From the NCBI RefSeq assembly GCF_018919395.1, contig NZ_JAHLME010000003.1, forward strand, positions 558,001 through 622,000: DNA of 64,000 nt, read 5' to 3'. The first letter of the stretch is position 1. Every line of letters starts with the position of its first letter. The DNA comes from Geomonas azotofigens (GTDB taxonomy: Bacteria > Desulfobacterota > Desulfuromonadia > Geobacterales > Geobacteraceae). A program made the translations under genes and the position numbers. Below, one piece after another: positions 50,925-59,500 of the stretch. Under the pieces are notes generated by a model. It was given only the letters and a program-made list of their open reading frames with translations, did not search any database and was not told the DNA's origin.

Positions 50925-51894
50925 TACTCTGAGAGAGTTGCTCTCCGATGAGGAACTGCTCGGCTTCTACGAGCAGATGGTACTCTGCCGCGAGTTCGAG
51001 GAGAGCTGCGCCGAGCAGTACTCCAAGGGGCACATCACCGGCTTCCTGCACCTGTATTCCGGACAGGAGGCGGTCGCGGTGGGGTGCACGGCCGCGCTGC
51101 AGCCAAAGGACTACATCCTATCCGCCTACCGCGACCACGCCCAGGCCATCGTGCGCGGCGCCGACCCCAAGAAGGTGATGGCGGAACTGTTCGGCAAGGG
51201 GACCGGGCTTTGCAAGGGGAAGGGGGGCTCCATGCACCTCTTCGCGCCGCAGTTCAACTTCATGGGTGGCTACGCCATTGTCGGCGGCCAGTTTCCCATC
51301 GCCACCGGGCTCGCCTGGGCGAGCCAACTGCTCGAGGAGGACCGCGTCACGGCCTGTTTCTTCGGCGACGGGTCCATGAACCAGGGGACCTTCCACGAGT
51401 CGTTGAACTGGTCCCGTCTTTGGGACCTCCCGGTTCTGTTCCTCTGCGAGAACAACTTCTACGGCATCGGTACCGAGGTGCACCGGGCCTCCGCCCAGGC
51501 GGCGCTGCACCGGCGCACCTGCGGCTACGACATACCCAGCGAGAAGGTGGACGGCATGGACGTGATCGCCATGTACCAGGCCACCAAGCGTGCCGCCGAG
51601 TGGGTCAGGGAGCGGCAGCGCCCGTACTTCATCGAGGCCGTCACCTACCGCTTCCGCGGACATTCCATGTCCGACCCCGCCAAGTACCGCAGTTCCTCCG
51701 AGACCGATGTCTGGAAAAGCCGCGACCCGATCGTCAACCTGTCGCGCCGGCTCCTGGAAGAGGGGATCGCTACCAAAGAGCGGCTCGACGAGATCACCAA
51801 ACGCTGCCTGACCAGGGTCGAGGAAAGCGTCCGCTTTGCCGAGGAGTCCCCCTGGCCCGAGGACGCCGAGGTCTGGGAGGATATCTATGTCTGA
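50917..51894 (+). CDS. pdhA: Pyruvate dehydrogenase E1 component, alpha subunit
   Basis: TPP-dependent E1-alpha of 325 residues, of the PdhA/AcoA family. It has YSGQEAVAVG, the phosphorylation-loop-like RDHAQAIVRG, KGKGGSMHLF and the TPP/Mg site GDGSMNQGTFHESLN ... ENNFYGIGT. Its TGA (51892-51894) lies in ATGTCTGA, which in the uninterrupted operon also contained the pdhB start; the mobile element has inserted at exactly this point, so pdhB now lies 10.1 kb downstream. AAGGAGGAG precedes the ATG within acnA. Confidence 0.94.
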   Translation: MADTLRELLSDEELLGFYEQMVLCREFEESCAEQYSKGHITGFLHLYSGQEAVAVGCTAALQPKDYILSAYRDHAQAIVRGADPKKVMAELFGKGTGLCKGKGGSMHLFAPQFNFMGGYAIVGGQFPIATGLAWASQLLEEDRVTACFFGDGSMNQGTFHESLNWSRLWDLPVLFLCENNFYGIGTEVHRASAQAALHRRTCGYDIPSEKVDGMDVIAMYQATKRAAEWVRERQRPYFIEAVTYRFRGHSMSDPAKYRSSSETDVWKSRDPIVNLSRRLLEEGIATKERLDEITKRCLTRVEESVRFAEESPWPEDAEVWEDIYV

Positions 51895-51903
51895 AACGAC
51901 CTA
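51886..51903 (+). other. Left attachment site (attL)
   Basis: TATGTCTGAAACGACCTA overlaps the end of pdhA. It differs from the right site at two positions. Beyond the pdhA stop, the element sequence continues as a ghost of the pdhB start: ATG TCT GAA ACG ACC TAT TGG TGA, a seven-codon frame MSETTYW. Confidence 0.85.
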
Positions 51904-51970
51904 TTGGTGATAACTAATTTTCAACCCGTTTCAGGATGTGTCAAAAATGTAGTTTAAGTGTTGAAATAAC

Positions 51971-51999
51971 TTGGTAAAAACGGATTTCGGTGCTAGAGT
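51971..51999 (+). promoter_or_regulatory. Candidate promoter of the integrase gene in the integrated form
   Basis: TTGGTA (51971-51976) and TAGAGT (51994-51999) are spaced by 17 bases, about 105 bases before the integrase ATG. Confidence 0.45.
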
Positions 52000-52047
52000 G
52001 TCTTTCATGCCAAATCAGGGCAAACCACCCGCTATCGGGATAAAAAA

Positions 52048-52082
52048 GGTTGCTTTGAGGTTGCTTGAAGAATGGAGCAACC
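52048..52082 (+). repeat. Left-end GGTTGCTT repeats (candidate integrase arm sites)
   Basis: AAAGGTTGCTT followed by GAGGTTGCTT (52048-52055 and 52059-52066), with an inverted AGCAACC at 52076-52082. The same pair in the same orientation occurs near the right end (61874-61893). A shared TTGAAATAA also occurs at 51961 and 61918. Such matching end repeats are typical integrase or excisionase binding sites. Confidence 0.6.
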
Positions 52083-52103
52083 TTACCCGGCAGGAGGATA
52101 CCG

Positions 52104-53288
52104 ATGAAGTTCACCGACATGATGATCAGGAATCTGAAGCCGAAGGAAAAAAAGTTTTACCTCAGGGAGGGAAATGGTTTCGCCATCTGCGTCTATCCTT
52201 CAGGAGTGAAGAGCTGGATGTTCATTTACTCTATCGACGGCATGAGACGCTACATCTCCTTGGGCAACTACCCTGGTGTCTCCTTGGGCGATGCCAAGAG
52301 CAAGTACCATAAGATGTGGGAGGTCTGGAAAAACGGGAAGGACCCCGGGGCAAAGCCGATTAGGGAGGTTGTGCCCACGGTCAAGACGCTGGTCGAGGAA
52401 TACCTCACCAAGCACGCCAAGCCGAAGAAGCGATCCTGGAAGACGGACGAGCGGCTGCTGAGGAAGGAGCTGCTACCGCTTTGGGGAAAATTGAAAGTCA
52501 ACGACGTTCGGAAGAGGGACGTGATTCTGCTCTTGGAAGGGGTGGTCGAGCGAGGCGCGCCTGCCACCTCCAATGTCCTATTGATGGTCAGCCGCAAGAT
52601 GTTCAACTTCGCCGTGGAGCGTGACATCCTGGACGCCCGTGACAACCCCTTCCTGGGAGTAAGGCCGCTAAGCGCCATCGTCCGCAGGGACCGGACCCTT
52701 TCAGTTACAGAGATCAAAACCTTTTGGGACAAGCTGGAGTCACTGCCAATCGAGGACAAGACCAGGCGGGTGCTGAAGCTGATCCTGGTCACCGGGCAGC
52801 GCCCAGGGGAAATTTCCGGGATGCACGCCCGCGAGATCGACGGCGACTGGTGGACCATTCCATCGGAACGCTCTAAAAACAAGAAGGCACACCGGGTCTT
52901 TCTGACGCCGCTAGCCAAGAGCCTGATCGGCAACTCCACCGGCTACATCTTTCCGGGCCGTAACGACGCCGAAAAGCCGATAGGGCGCATCACGGCCACC
53001 AATGCCGTGAAAACCCACTGTGAAGAGGGAACTTTCGGGATTCCCCCCTTCACCCCGCACGACCTCAGACGCACGGTCGCCACTCACATGCCCCGTATCG
53101 GGGTCCTGCGCGAGCATCGGGAGGCCGTCCTGAACCACACCATGCCGACCGTCGAAGGGACCTACGACCTTTACTCCTACGATAAGGAAAAACAGCGTGC
53201 TTTAGAGCGGTGGTCCCGGGAGCTGGAGCGGATCGTTACCGGTGAAAGTGGAAAGGTAATTTCAATAGGCACCTCCCTTATGCCATGA
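52104..53288 (+). CDS. Tyrosine recombinase/integrase, P4 type (DUF4102)
   Basis: A 394-residue site-specific recombinase. The N-terminal DUF4102 arm-binding domain reads FTDMMIRNLKPKEKKFYLRE; the core-binding SAM-like domain follows (residues 95-180); the catalytic domain shows Arg in LVTGQRPGEISGM, then HDLRRTVATHM (HxxR), NHTM and the tyrosine nucleophile in YDLYSYDKEKQRAL. ATG at 52104 has CAGGAGGA seven bases upstream and gives the normal MKFTD start. It lies 200 bases inside the left end, as usual for genomic islands. Integration target here is the pdhA-pdhB overlap rather than a tRNA gene. Confidence 0.93.
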   Translation: MKFTDMMIRNLKPKEKKFYLREGNGFAICVYPSGVKSWMFIYSIDGMRRYISLGNYPGVSLGDAKSKYHKMWEVWKNGKDPGAKPIREVVPTVKTLVEEYLTKHAKPKKRSWKTDERLLRKELLPLWGKLKVNDVRKRDVILLLEGVVERGAPATSNVLLMVSRKMFNFAVERDILDARDNPFLGVRPLSAIVRRDRTLSVTEIKTFWDKLESLPIEDKTRRVLKLILVTGQRPGEISGMHAREIDGDWWTIPSERSKNKKAHRVFLTPLAKSLIGNSTGYIFPGRNDAEKPIGRITATNAVKTHCEEGTFGIPPFTPHDLRRTVATHMPRIGVLREHREAVLNHTMPTVEGTYDLYSYDKEKQRALERWSRELERIVTGESGKVISIGTSLMP

Positions 53289-53366
53289 ACGGAAGAGTCC
53301 CGGCCTCAGCGTGCGATAGTGCCCTGTTCATAGTACTTTACTTTATAACAAGGATGATATATTTTT

Positions 53367-53699
53367 ATGGGGTTCCGGCTATTTTTTTACAACGTAGAAG
53401 TCGAGGCCGAGCTTGACGCCTGGCCTGTTGGCTTGCGTGCTCGATTTCGAGCATTGACCGTACGGATGGAACAATATGGGCCAAATCTTGGCATGCCACA
53501 CACCCGGGCCCTGGGCAACGGACTCTTCGAGATCCGCGCCAAGGCGGAAGAGGGAATCGGAAGGGCTTTTTTCTGCACCATGGTCGGGCGGAAGATCGTT
53601 ATTCTTCACAGTTTCATCAAAAAGACGGACAAGACGCCCAAACGGCAACTCGAGATAGCCCTTACCAGGCTGAAGGAGGTGATAACTCATGAGCTATAA
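53367..53699 (+). CDS. RelE/HigB-family toxin
   Basis: A 110-residue protein of the phage-derived Gp49-like / HigB toxin family: LRARFRALTVRMEQYGPNLGMP, quoted in part RALTVRMEQYGPNLG; then ALGNGLFEIRAK, GRAFFCTMVGRKIVILHSFIKK (core FCTMVGRKIVILHSFIKK) with the typical FxKKxxKTP ending. Such toxins cut mRNA on the ribosome. The antitoxin gene overlaps its end by 11 bases. The start ATG at 53367 lacks a strong ribosome binding site. As part of the element, the pair probably stabilises it. Confidence 0.88.
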   Translation: MGFRLFFYNVEVEAELDAWPVGLRARFRALTVRMEQYGPNLGMPHTRALGNGLFEIRAKAEEGIGRAFFCTMVGRKIVILHSFIKKTDKTPKRQLEIALTRLKEVITHEL

Positions 53700-54003
53700 A
53701 CCGGTGGCGTACCACCCCGAGAAAAAACTCGAAAAAGAGCTTCAAAGCCCTGATTTCAAAAAGGCGTTGGACGCTCTGGACGATGAATTTGCCGCACTGG
53801 ATGCGCTGCTATCGGCACGAAAACAGGCGGGACTGACCCAAGAGCAGGTTGCGGCCAAGATGGGTGTTTCACAGCCATCCCTGGCGAGGGTTGAAGCATC
53901 GCTGGGATCTCGTCGCCATTCTCCCTCACTGGAGATGCTTCGCAAGTACGCTGCCGCAGTTAATTGTAAGCTTGAGATAAAACTGGTGCCGAAGCATTCC
54001 TAA
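53689..54003 (+). CDS. HigA-family antitoxin (XRE helix-turn-helix)
   Basis: A 104-residue protein with a C-terminal XRE helix-turn-helix (LLSARKQAGLTQEQVAAKMG, then VSQPSLARVEAS) that would bind and repress the pair's promoter and an N-terminal region that would mask the toxin. GGAGG lies before the ATG inside the toxin gene. The stop codon falls in the left arm of an attC-like palindrome (53998-54063). Confidence 0.88.
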   Translation: MSYKPVAYHPEKKLEKELQSPDFKKALDALDDEFAALDALLSARKQAGLTQEQVAAKMGVSQPSLARVEASLGSRRHSPSLEMLRKYAAAVNCKLEIKLVPKHS

Positions 54004-54063
54004 CGGCTCGGCCGGTGACCCGGCGCAGGTTTATCGCGACCGGGTCCACTGGCCTTGTTAGGC
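53998..54063 (+). repeat. attC-like imperfect palindrome, site 1
   Basis: CCTAAC (53999-54004) pairs with GTTAGG (54057-54062); GGCC (54010-54013) with GGCC (54051-54054); and an inner GACCCGG-like arm with CCGGGTC. The right end reads GTTAGGC, the GTTRRRY core of integron attC sites, and the total length of 66 bases fits. It follows the higBA pair directly, a common cassette content. No integron integrase is present, so the call is tentative. Confidence 0.45.
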
Positions 54064-54131
54064 ATTCATTTCTGTTTTTAAACTTTCAAGGACAGACCCT
54101 TGCGAGGTCGTGACCCGATTGTTACCTTTCC

Positions 54132-54941
54132 TCAAAAGCGCTCGAGCAGCTGATGAATTAGTTTAGAATCTCTGTCTGGAACGTTGTCACTCCACTCAGG
54201 GTGCTGCTCTAGTATTGAGTATGCCATCATCCCAGCGTAGTAATTTACCAGGTACAATGTATTCGCTATATATTTTCGATTTCTGGAATTATCGCAACCG
54301 TATTCTGAATCATCAAATGTAAGAGAAAGGCCGTAAACACCTGTGTGAACATGGTTTGACATCACCTTGTATAGTGCATCAATCAGTTTGTAATTATCTG
54401 TGTAATTTTTTGTGATATCTACCCTGTTAATGTACGTACTGGATTTGCCATTGATCATATCATTTTGTTGTTTTTTGCTAAGGTTCTGAAAAAATGGGTG
54501 ACTAAAAATAGCTTTTTGATGTTTATCTAATTTTAACTTGTTCGACTCCAGTCTCTCTGAGTCAATTTCCATTTTCACGCCTACCTTATGATGTTCTTGG
54601 TGGCCGTGATAAATGGAACACATCAGTCTAAACTCCCGCTCAACTCCAGTAATCTTGTCTAGGTGTAAATAATAAAAAAGGTTGAAGATTTCAATAAGAT
54701 TACGACCTAGTGATGCTATGGTGGCGACATCCGCTGATGTTTTTGCGCGAGGTTTATCATCTTCAGGGAGTAATCTATACAGTGAGAAAGCTGTCAATAC
54801 AAACTTACAATAAAGAGTGGCTGTAGAGTCAAATTCCTTCTTCTTCATTCGGTCGGTAAGGTAATCAGACACTAGTCCCATCCGGTACAAAATGTAACCC
54901 AATACATCCCGTTCATGGACGTAATCAAACTCTTTGGCCAT
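54132..54941 (-). CDS. DUF5677-like protein, AT-rich cargo gene
   Basis: A predicted helical cytoplasmic protein of 269 residues (start ATG at 54941, MAKEFDYVHERD). A frame extension to ATG 55019 would add 26 residues read partly from an attC-like palindrome and is less likely. The segments SLGRNLIEIFNLFYYL and YKVMSNHVHTGVYGL resemble the DUF5677 family, whose function is unknown. Base composition is clearly more AT-rich than the surroundings, pointing to recent transfer. It lies on the minus strand between two attC-like sites, opposite to the higBA pair. Confidence 0.6.
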   Translation of the reverse strand: MAKEFDYVHERDVLGYILYRMGLVSDYLTDRMKKKEFDSTATLYCKFVLTAFSLYRLLPEDDKPRAKTSADVATIASLGRNLIEIFNLFYYLHLDKITGVEREFRLMCSIYHGHQEHHKVGVKMEIDSERLESNKLKLDKHQKAIFSHPFFQNLSKKQQNDMINGKSSTYINRVDITKNYTDNYKLIDALYKVMSNHVHTGVYGLSLTFDDSEYGCDNSRNRKYIANTLYLVNYYAGMMAYSILEQHPEWSDNVPDRDSKLIHQLLERF

Positions 54942-55005
54942 TCCACACCAGTACGATAGTTTCTTTAGAGTTGCTTTGAGTTTCAATGTGCAAAATTTCC
55001 CTATA

Positions 55006-55063
55006 GGCCAACGGCGCATGGCTTTGACCGGCGGTTTTGGCCGGTCCTAAGCCTTGGTTGGGA
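55006..55063 (+). repeat. attC-like imperfect palindrome, site 2
   Basis: CCAAC (55008-55012) pairs with GTTGG (55057-55061), GGCTT (55020-55024) with AAGCC (55049-55053), and ACCGGC (55027-55032) with GCCGGT around a GTTTTG loop. The design and orientation match site 1. Together they border the DUF5677-like gene. It could instead be a terminator-like fold. Confidence 0.4.
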
Positions 55064-55117
55064 CACTCACTTCATGTGTGACAGTGTTTAGGCGCGATAC
55101 CGTATATTGTTAGACAG

Positions 55118-55939
55118 TTACCAATAAGAATTGAGGAATTTTGCCCATGGTTTATTATCCTCTGAGCCTGTCGCATGCAGCATCTGAACAAAACGCTTGA
55201 AGTCAACCAGTTCGAACCGGTTTAAAAGAGAAAGGTCCTCTGCCTTCAGAGCAGCTTCACTGGCCTCCCTTGAGAAATGATCTGCGGTCGAGACTAAAAT
55301 TGCCTGTTGGCTACTGTTGAGCATGACTGCGCCGAGGAACTCCCGTACTGTGGATACGGCTTCCACGTGAGATGGTGTCTCGCGGCGTTTAACTTGTACC
55401 AGTGTTGGTTCATCTGCCGCCACAAGAATTAGGTCAACTCCTCCGTCGTGAGACTGTCCACAGTGGATAACTTCTGTTGAATAGAATTGAGAAAAAACAT
55501 GGGCAACTAACTCTTCCATTTTCTTTGGCGCGATTCGATACAGAATGTCTTTTCTCTTGTTGACTTCTTGTAATAGAACATTCAATGGAAGCTGTTTGTC
55601 CGACGCGTCGAAGCGCCTTACTATGCCATTCAGAAAGAATCCTTTAGAGACCACCTCGTCCATACAGCCGCCAGGACTACTAAATTCTTGTTTCAACTGC
55701 CACCAACCGCAGTTCGGACACTCTTGCACAATTGTCTCTACCCCAAGGCCACCGGGAGGTCGGTAATATGGTTGTGACAGTGAAGCGTGGCAGAAAATGC
55801 ATTTATCTACTAGTTGGGTCTTGAAGAACTCTATATTGGCGTGGGACTGGGCATCTGGACCACAGCCGTCCTCGACAACGACGTAGGGTGCATTGACTCG
55901 TCGATTTTCTGCAAAGTCCAAGATTATGCCAGAGTCCAT
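55118..55939 (-). CDS. Zinc-ribbon Mrr-like restriction endonuclease fold protein
   Basis: A 273-residue protein (ATG at 55939; TTG at 55957 is an alternative). Residues about 45-85 carry two CxxC pairs (DKCIFCHAS and ECPNCGWW), a zinc ribbon. The C-terminal half has a PD-(D/E)xK nuclease core of the Mrr type: Glu in MEELVAHVFSQFY, Asp in SHDGGVDLILVAAD, and the VQVKRRE motif with the Q-x-K variant. Such enzymes cut DNA, often modified DNA. AT-rich like its neighbour. Upstream is an array of 20-bp repeats. A defence role is plausible but unproven; no methylase is nearby. Confidence 0.75.
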   Translation of the reverse strand: MDSGIILDFAENRRVNAPYVVVEDGCGPDAQSHANIEFFKTQLVDKCIFCHASLSQPYYRPPGGLGVETIVQECPNCGWWQLKQEFSSPGGCMDEVVSKGFFLNGIVRRFDASDKQLPLNVLLQEVNKRKDILYRIAPKKMEELVAHVFSQFYSTEVIHCGQSHDGGVDLILVAADEPTLVQVKRRETPSHVEAVSTVREFLGAVMLNSSQQAILVSTADHFSREASEAALKAEDLSLLNRFELVDFKRFVQMLHATGSEDNKPWAKFLNSYW

Positions 55940-55981
55940 ATATTTCTCGTCGTCCAACTACTTATTAGGCAGTTACACAAA

Positions 55982-56065
55982 GCATCTCATTTGGGATGCC
56001 GGCATCTTATATGGGATATAAGCATCCTGGTGAGGATGCATTATTTGCATCTTGTTCAGGATGCA
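55982..56065. repeat. Array of 20-bp GCATC/GGATGC inverted-repeat units
   Basis: Four units of the form GCATC-N6/7-GGATGC begin at 55982, 56002, 56022 and 56047 (steps 20, 20 and 25). The second has GGATAT in place of GGATGC. The units are themselves small palindromes. The array lies between two minus-strand genes, upstream of the Mrr-like nuclease gene. It could be an operator array, an iteron set or part of a transfer origin. Confidence 0.75.
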
Positions 56066-56078
56066 TTTACCTGCCAAG

Positions 56079-56423
56079 CTATCTGGTCTCGTCGAGGATC
56101 CTGCACTCCAAATCCGTGCCGCGAATGGCGCCGTAACGAACCTGCCAGACCTTATCCATCGCATTCCATCTGCCACCTGCGGCTTTCAGCTTGGCCCGAA
56201 GGGCTTGTTCGGAATACCCAACCATCACCTTCACCATCTCCTCCTCACGGAAACGGGCAGGGGGGCGCCACGGCTTTTCCTCCACGACGATTTCCACCGT
56301 TTTCAGCCTGACGCCGCGCTCCTCGTCGTAACGATACCGGACGTAGAGCAGCGCAGCGCCGTACTTTTCCACCAGACGTTTGGTTCCTCTCTGCCCGGGC
56401 TTGAGATTCAGGCGCGATTTCAT
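56079..56423 (-). CDS. Conserved hypothetical protein of mobile elements
   Basis: A 114-residue basic protein (ATG at 56423, MKSRLNLKPGQRGTKRL, directly preceded by GGGAGG; an ATG at 56447 is an alternative). It has LLYVRYRYDEERGVRLKTVE and GGRWNAMDKVWQVRYGAIRG as its most conserved-looking segments. I know similar unnamed proteins near plasmid and island genes, but no function. Its GC content is like the relaxase, unlike the AT-rich cargo, so it probably belongs to the element's backbone. It is divergent from the relaxase gene. Confidence 0.65.
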   Translation of the reverse strand: MKSRLNLKPGQRGTKRLVEKYGAALLYVRYRYDEERGVRLKTVEIVVEEKPWRPPARFREEEMVKVMVGYSEQALRAKLKAAGGRWNAMDKVWQVRYGAIRGTDLECRILDETR

Positions 56424-56497
56424 ACCTCCCCCTGGCGGGCGCAGCATAGCATGTAAGGTTAATGAATAACAATAAGAATCTGTTCCTGCGGCGCCTA

Positions 56498-56525
56498 TTG
56501 GAAAGTCTTCGTTTTTTGTTAGAAT
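56498..56525 (+). promoter_or_regulatory. Candidate promoter of the relaxase gene
   Basis: TTGGAA (56498-56503) and TAGAAT (56520-56525) are spaced by 16 bases, about 70 bases before the relaxase ATG. Confidence 0.45.
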
Positions 56526-56594
56526 GCGCCAATGCCGTATGGGTCTTTGGAGTAAACTCTACCAGCTTTTGGAGCGGGGGCGGGAGGTCTGGCG

Positions 56595-59500
56595 ATGATA
56601 TCGGTATCACCGGGGATGGCTGCAGGGCAGGCCGGCGGGTATTTCTCCCGGGAGGACTACTACCTGCGGGGCACCGAGAACGAGGGGGCGAGCCACTGGT
56701 ATGGGCGGGGGGCGAAGGCGCTGGGACTCGACGGCCCGGTCGGGGAAGAGGAATTCCGGGCGCTCTGCCGAGGGGAGGATCCGGAGGGGAACCGGATCGT
56801 CGCTCCCAAGCTGACCCGAGACCCGGAGAGCGGTTTCATTATTGAGACCCGCCGCGCCGGCAACGACTGCACCTTTTCCGCCCCCAAGTCGGTCTCCATC
56901 GCCTATGCAGCAGGTATCGACCAAGTCAGGGAGGCGCACGACGCGGCGGTGGAGTCGGTCCTCTCGCACATGGAGGAGCACTACTGCCATTTCCGCAGCT
57001 CCGAGGGGATCAGGTGCGGCGAGATGGTTGCGGCCAAGTTCGACCACGCCACCTCCCGCAACGTCGACCCGCAACTGCACTCTCACGTCTTCGTGGTGAA
57101 CGCGGTGCACGTCGGGGACGGGATCTTCCGAGCGAACGAGCCCAGGGCCATCTTCCAGGACCAGAAGTCGCTGGGGCTCTTGTACCGGCAGGCGCTCGCC
57201 CGTGAGCTTTCGGAGCGGGGCTTCGAGGTGGAGGTCCGGGACCGCGCGCAGATGTTCATCGAGCTGAAGGGGATCGACCCACTCCTGGTCGAGCACTTCT
57301 CCTCCCGGCGCCAGGCCATCGAGGAGCAGGTGGAGCTCTGGAGGTCGGAGGGGAGGTTTGCCGAGGTTCCTCACGCCCGGCTCTACGAGATGGCGGCGCT
57401 GGAAAGCCGGGACTCGAAGCGCAGCATCAGCAGGGAGGAGGTGACCCGGATCTTCGAGCAGGGTTTCGAGGAGTGCGGCACCTCTTTTCTTCAGGTCAGG
57501 CGGGATCTGGAATGGGGCAGGGAGGTTCCGGTCTCCCACACTGCTCCTGAAGCCTCACATGTGGTGGAGCTGGCGGTCCGGGATCTGACCGAGCGCGAGG
57601 CCGTGCTGGACCGGGCGCGTCTTCTGGACCAGACGGTGCTCATCTCCGGGGGGGAGCACTCGCTTTCGGAGCTGAACCTCGCCATCGACGGCGGGACGGA
57701 CGGGGTGCTACGGCTCGGGCGGGACACGAGAGGACGGGAATTCTACACCACCCGGGAGATGCTGGCGCTCGAGTCCCGGAACCTGGAGCGGATCAGGGAA
57801 TTTCCTCCCTTTCAGAGTGTCGCGCGGGTCCCGGAGGTCGAGGCGTACCTGGAGCTTTGGCAGGAGGAAAGGGGCGTCCGGCTGACGGCCGGACAGATAG
57901 CCGAGGTTCACCTGGAACTGACCGGGAGCCGGAGCGTCGCACTCACCATCGGGGACCCCGGGACCGCCAAGACCTCGACCCTTGAGATCGTCGAGCGGTT
58001 CAACGAGGAGGTATTACGTCCCGAGGGGAGGGAGCATCTTTCTGTCAACCTCTCCTATACCGGAAAGGCGGCCCGGGAGTTGTCCTTTGCCACCGGGAGG
58101 CCCGCCCTCACCCTCGAAAGTTTTGAAAATGCAAATCCGGCTTCCAAATTTGCCCTACAGAGGGCGAACGGCGAGCCGCCCATGCTAGTGGTCGCGGGTG
58201 AAAAAATCCTCATCCCAGAGGGGCGGGAGACCCAGGTGGTGCTCCGGGTGGACGAGGCGGGCTTTCTGGGAGCGAGGCAGGCGGAGCGTCTGCTCGACGT
58301 GGCCGATGAGCTGCGGCAAAGGGGCATTCGGGTAAAGCTTCATCTTTTGGGAGACTCGAAGCAGATGCAGGGGATCCAGGCGGGGGACCTGCTGCGCCAG
58401 GTGCGGGAGCTGGGTCTCAAAGAGGAGGTCGACTACGCGCACCTGACCGAGATCCTCAGGCAGCGGGACCCCGGGCTTTTGGAAATCGCGAAGGGGCTGA
58501 ACCGGGAGGATCGCGAGCTTGCCGTGAACGCCCGGGAGGCGCTCCACTCTCTTGAGAGGCGCCAGGAGGTGCAGGAAATAGCCGACCCCTTGGAGCTGCG
58601 CCGGGCCGCCGTGGAGCACTACCTGGAGGAGAGTCGGAAGCTGTCGCGCATGCCCGAGCGGGCGGCGGCGGGGGAGACGCAGCAGGTGCTCCTCGTCACC
58701 ACGACCAACGAGGCGCGCAGGGATCTGAACCGTGATATTCGCAAGGCACGCGTCGCGGGACGCGAGATCGAGGAAGGGAGGAGCTTTCCGGTACTCACAC
58801 CGGTGCGCCAGGGTCTCACCGTCGAAGGGTACCAGCTCGGGGACACGCTGCACTTTTCCGGCGAGCGGACCGAGGACGGGAGGACCGTCGCCTGGGGAGC
58901 TCGGCTGCACGCCGAGGGAAAGGTGGTCGGACTCGACCGGGAGCGTAACCGGGTGCGGGTCGATTTGTCCTTCGAGACCCTGGACCGGCAACGGCGCAAG
59001 GTGGTCCGCGAGGTGGTGAAGGATTTTTCCGCGGCCGAGCTACCGGGGAGGACCACCCTTCTGCGGGAGGAGGAGCGCAACTTTTCCGTTGGCGACCGGA
59101 TCGTCACGCTGAAAAACTACCGGGGTCTGGGGGTGCAAAACGGCTCGCTCGGGGTGGTGCGGGAGATCGATGCCACGGGGCGGATGCGGGTCGATCTGGA
59201 GGGGCGCGAGGTGACGCTCGACCTGAAGACCTACCGGCACGTTGATCACGCCTACGCCCTCACCATCCAGAAAAGTCAGGGGGCGACCGTGGAGCACTCC
59301 ATCCTGTACGCGCCGGTGCAACGAAAGAAAGGGATGGACCTGGAACCGGGACACGAGCTCGGGGAAACCTATGGGCGTATGAGCTACAACGCGCTCAACG
59401 TCGCCGTCACCCGGGCACGATTCGCGGCCCGCGTCTTTACCAATTCCATTGAGGAGCTCGGGAGGTCGGTGGAGTTAGTCGACCGCAAGAGCTCGACGCT

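Noticed and set aside
52104..53288. Integration into a tRNA gene, as is usual for P4-type integrases
   Set aside because: The flanking repeat coincides with the pdhA stop and pdhB start, and no tRNA lies at either end.
53998..55063. A functional integron
   Set aside because: No integron integrase or attI site is present; only two attC-like folds were seen, so the stronger claim is not supported.
55982..56065. CRISPR array
   Set aside because: The units are short palindromes placed almost without spacers, the steps are only 20-25 bases and there are no cas genes.
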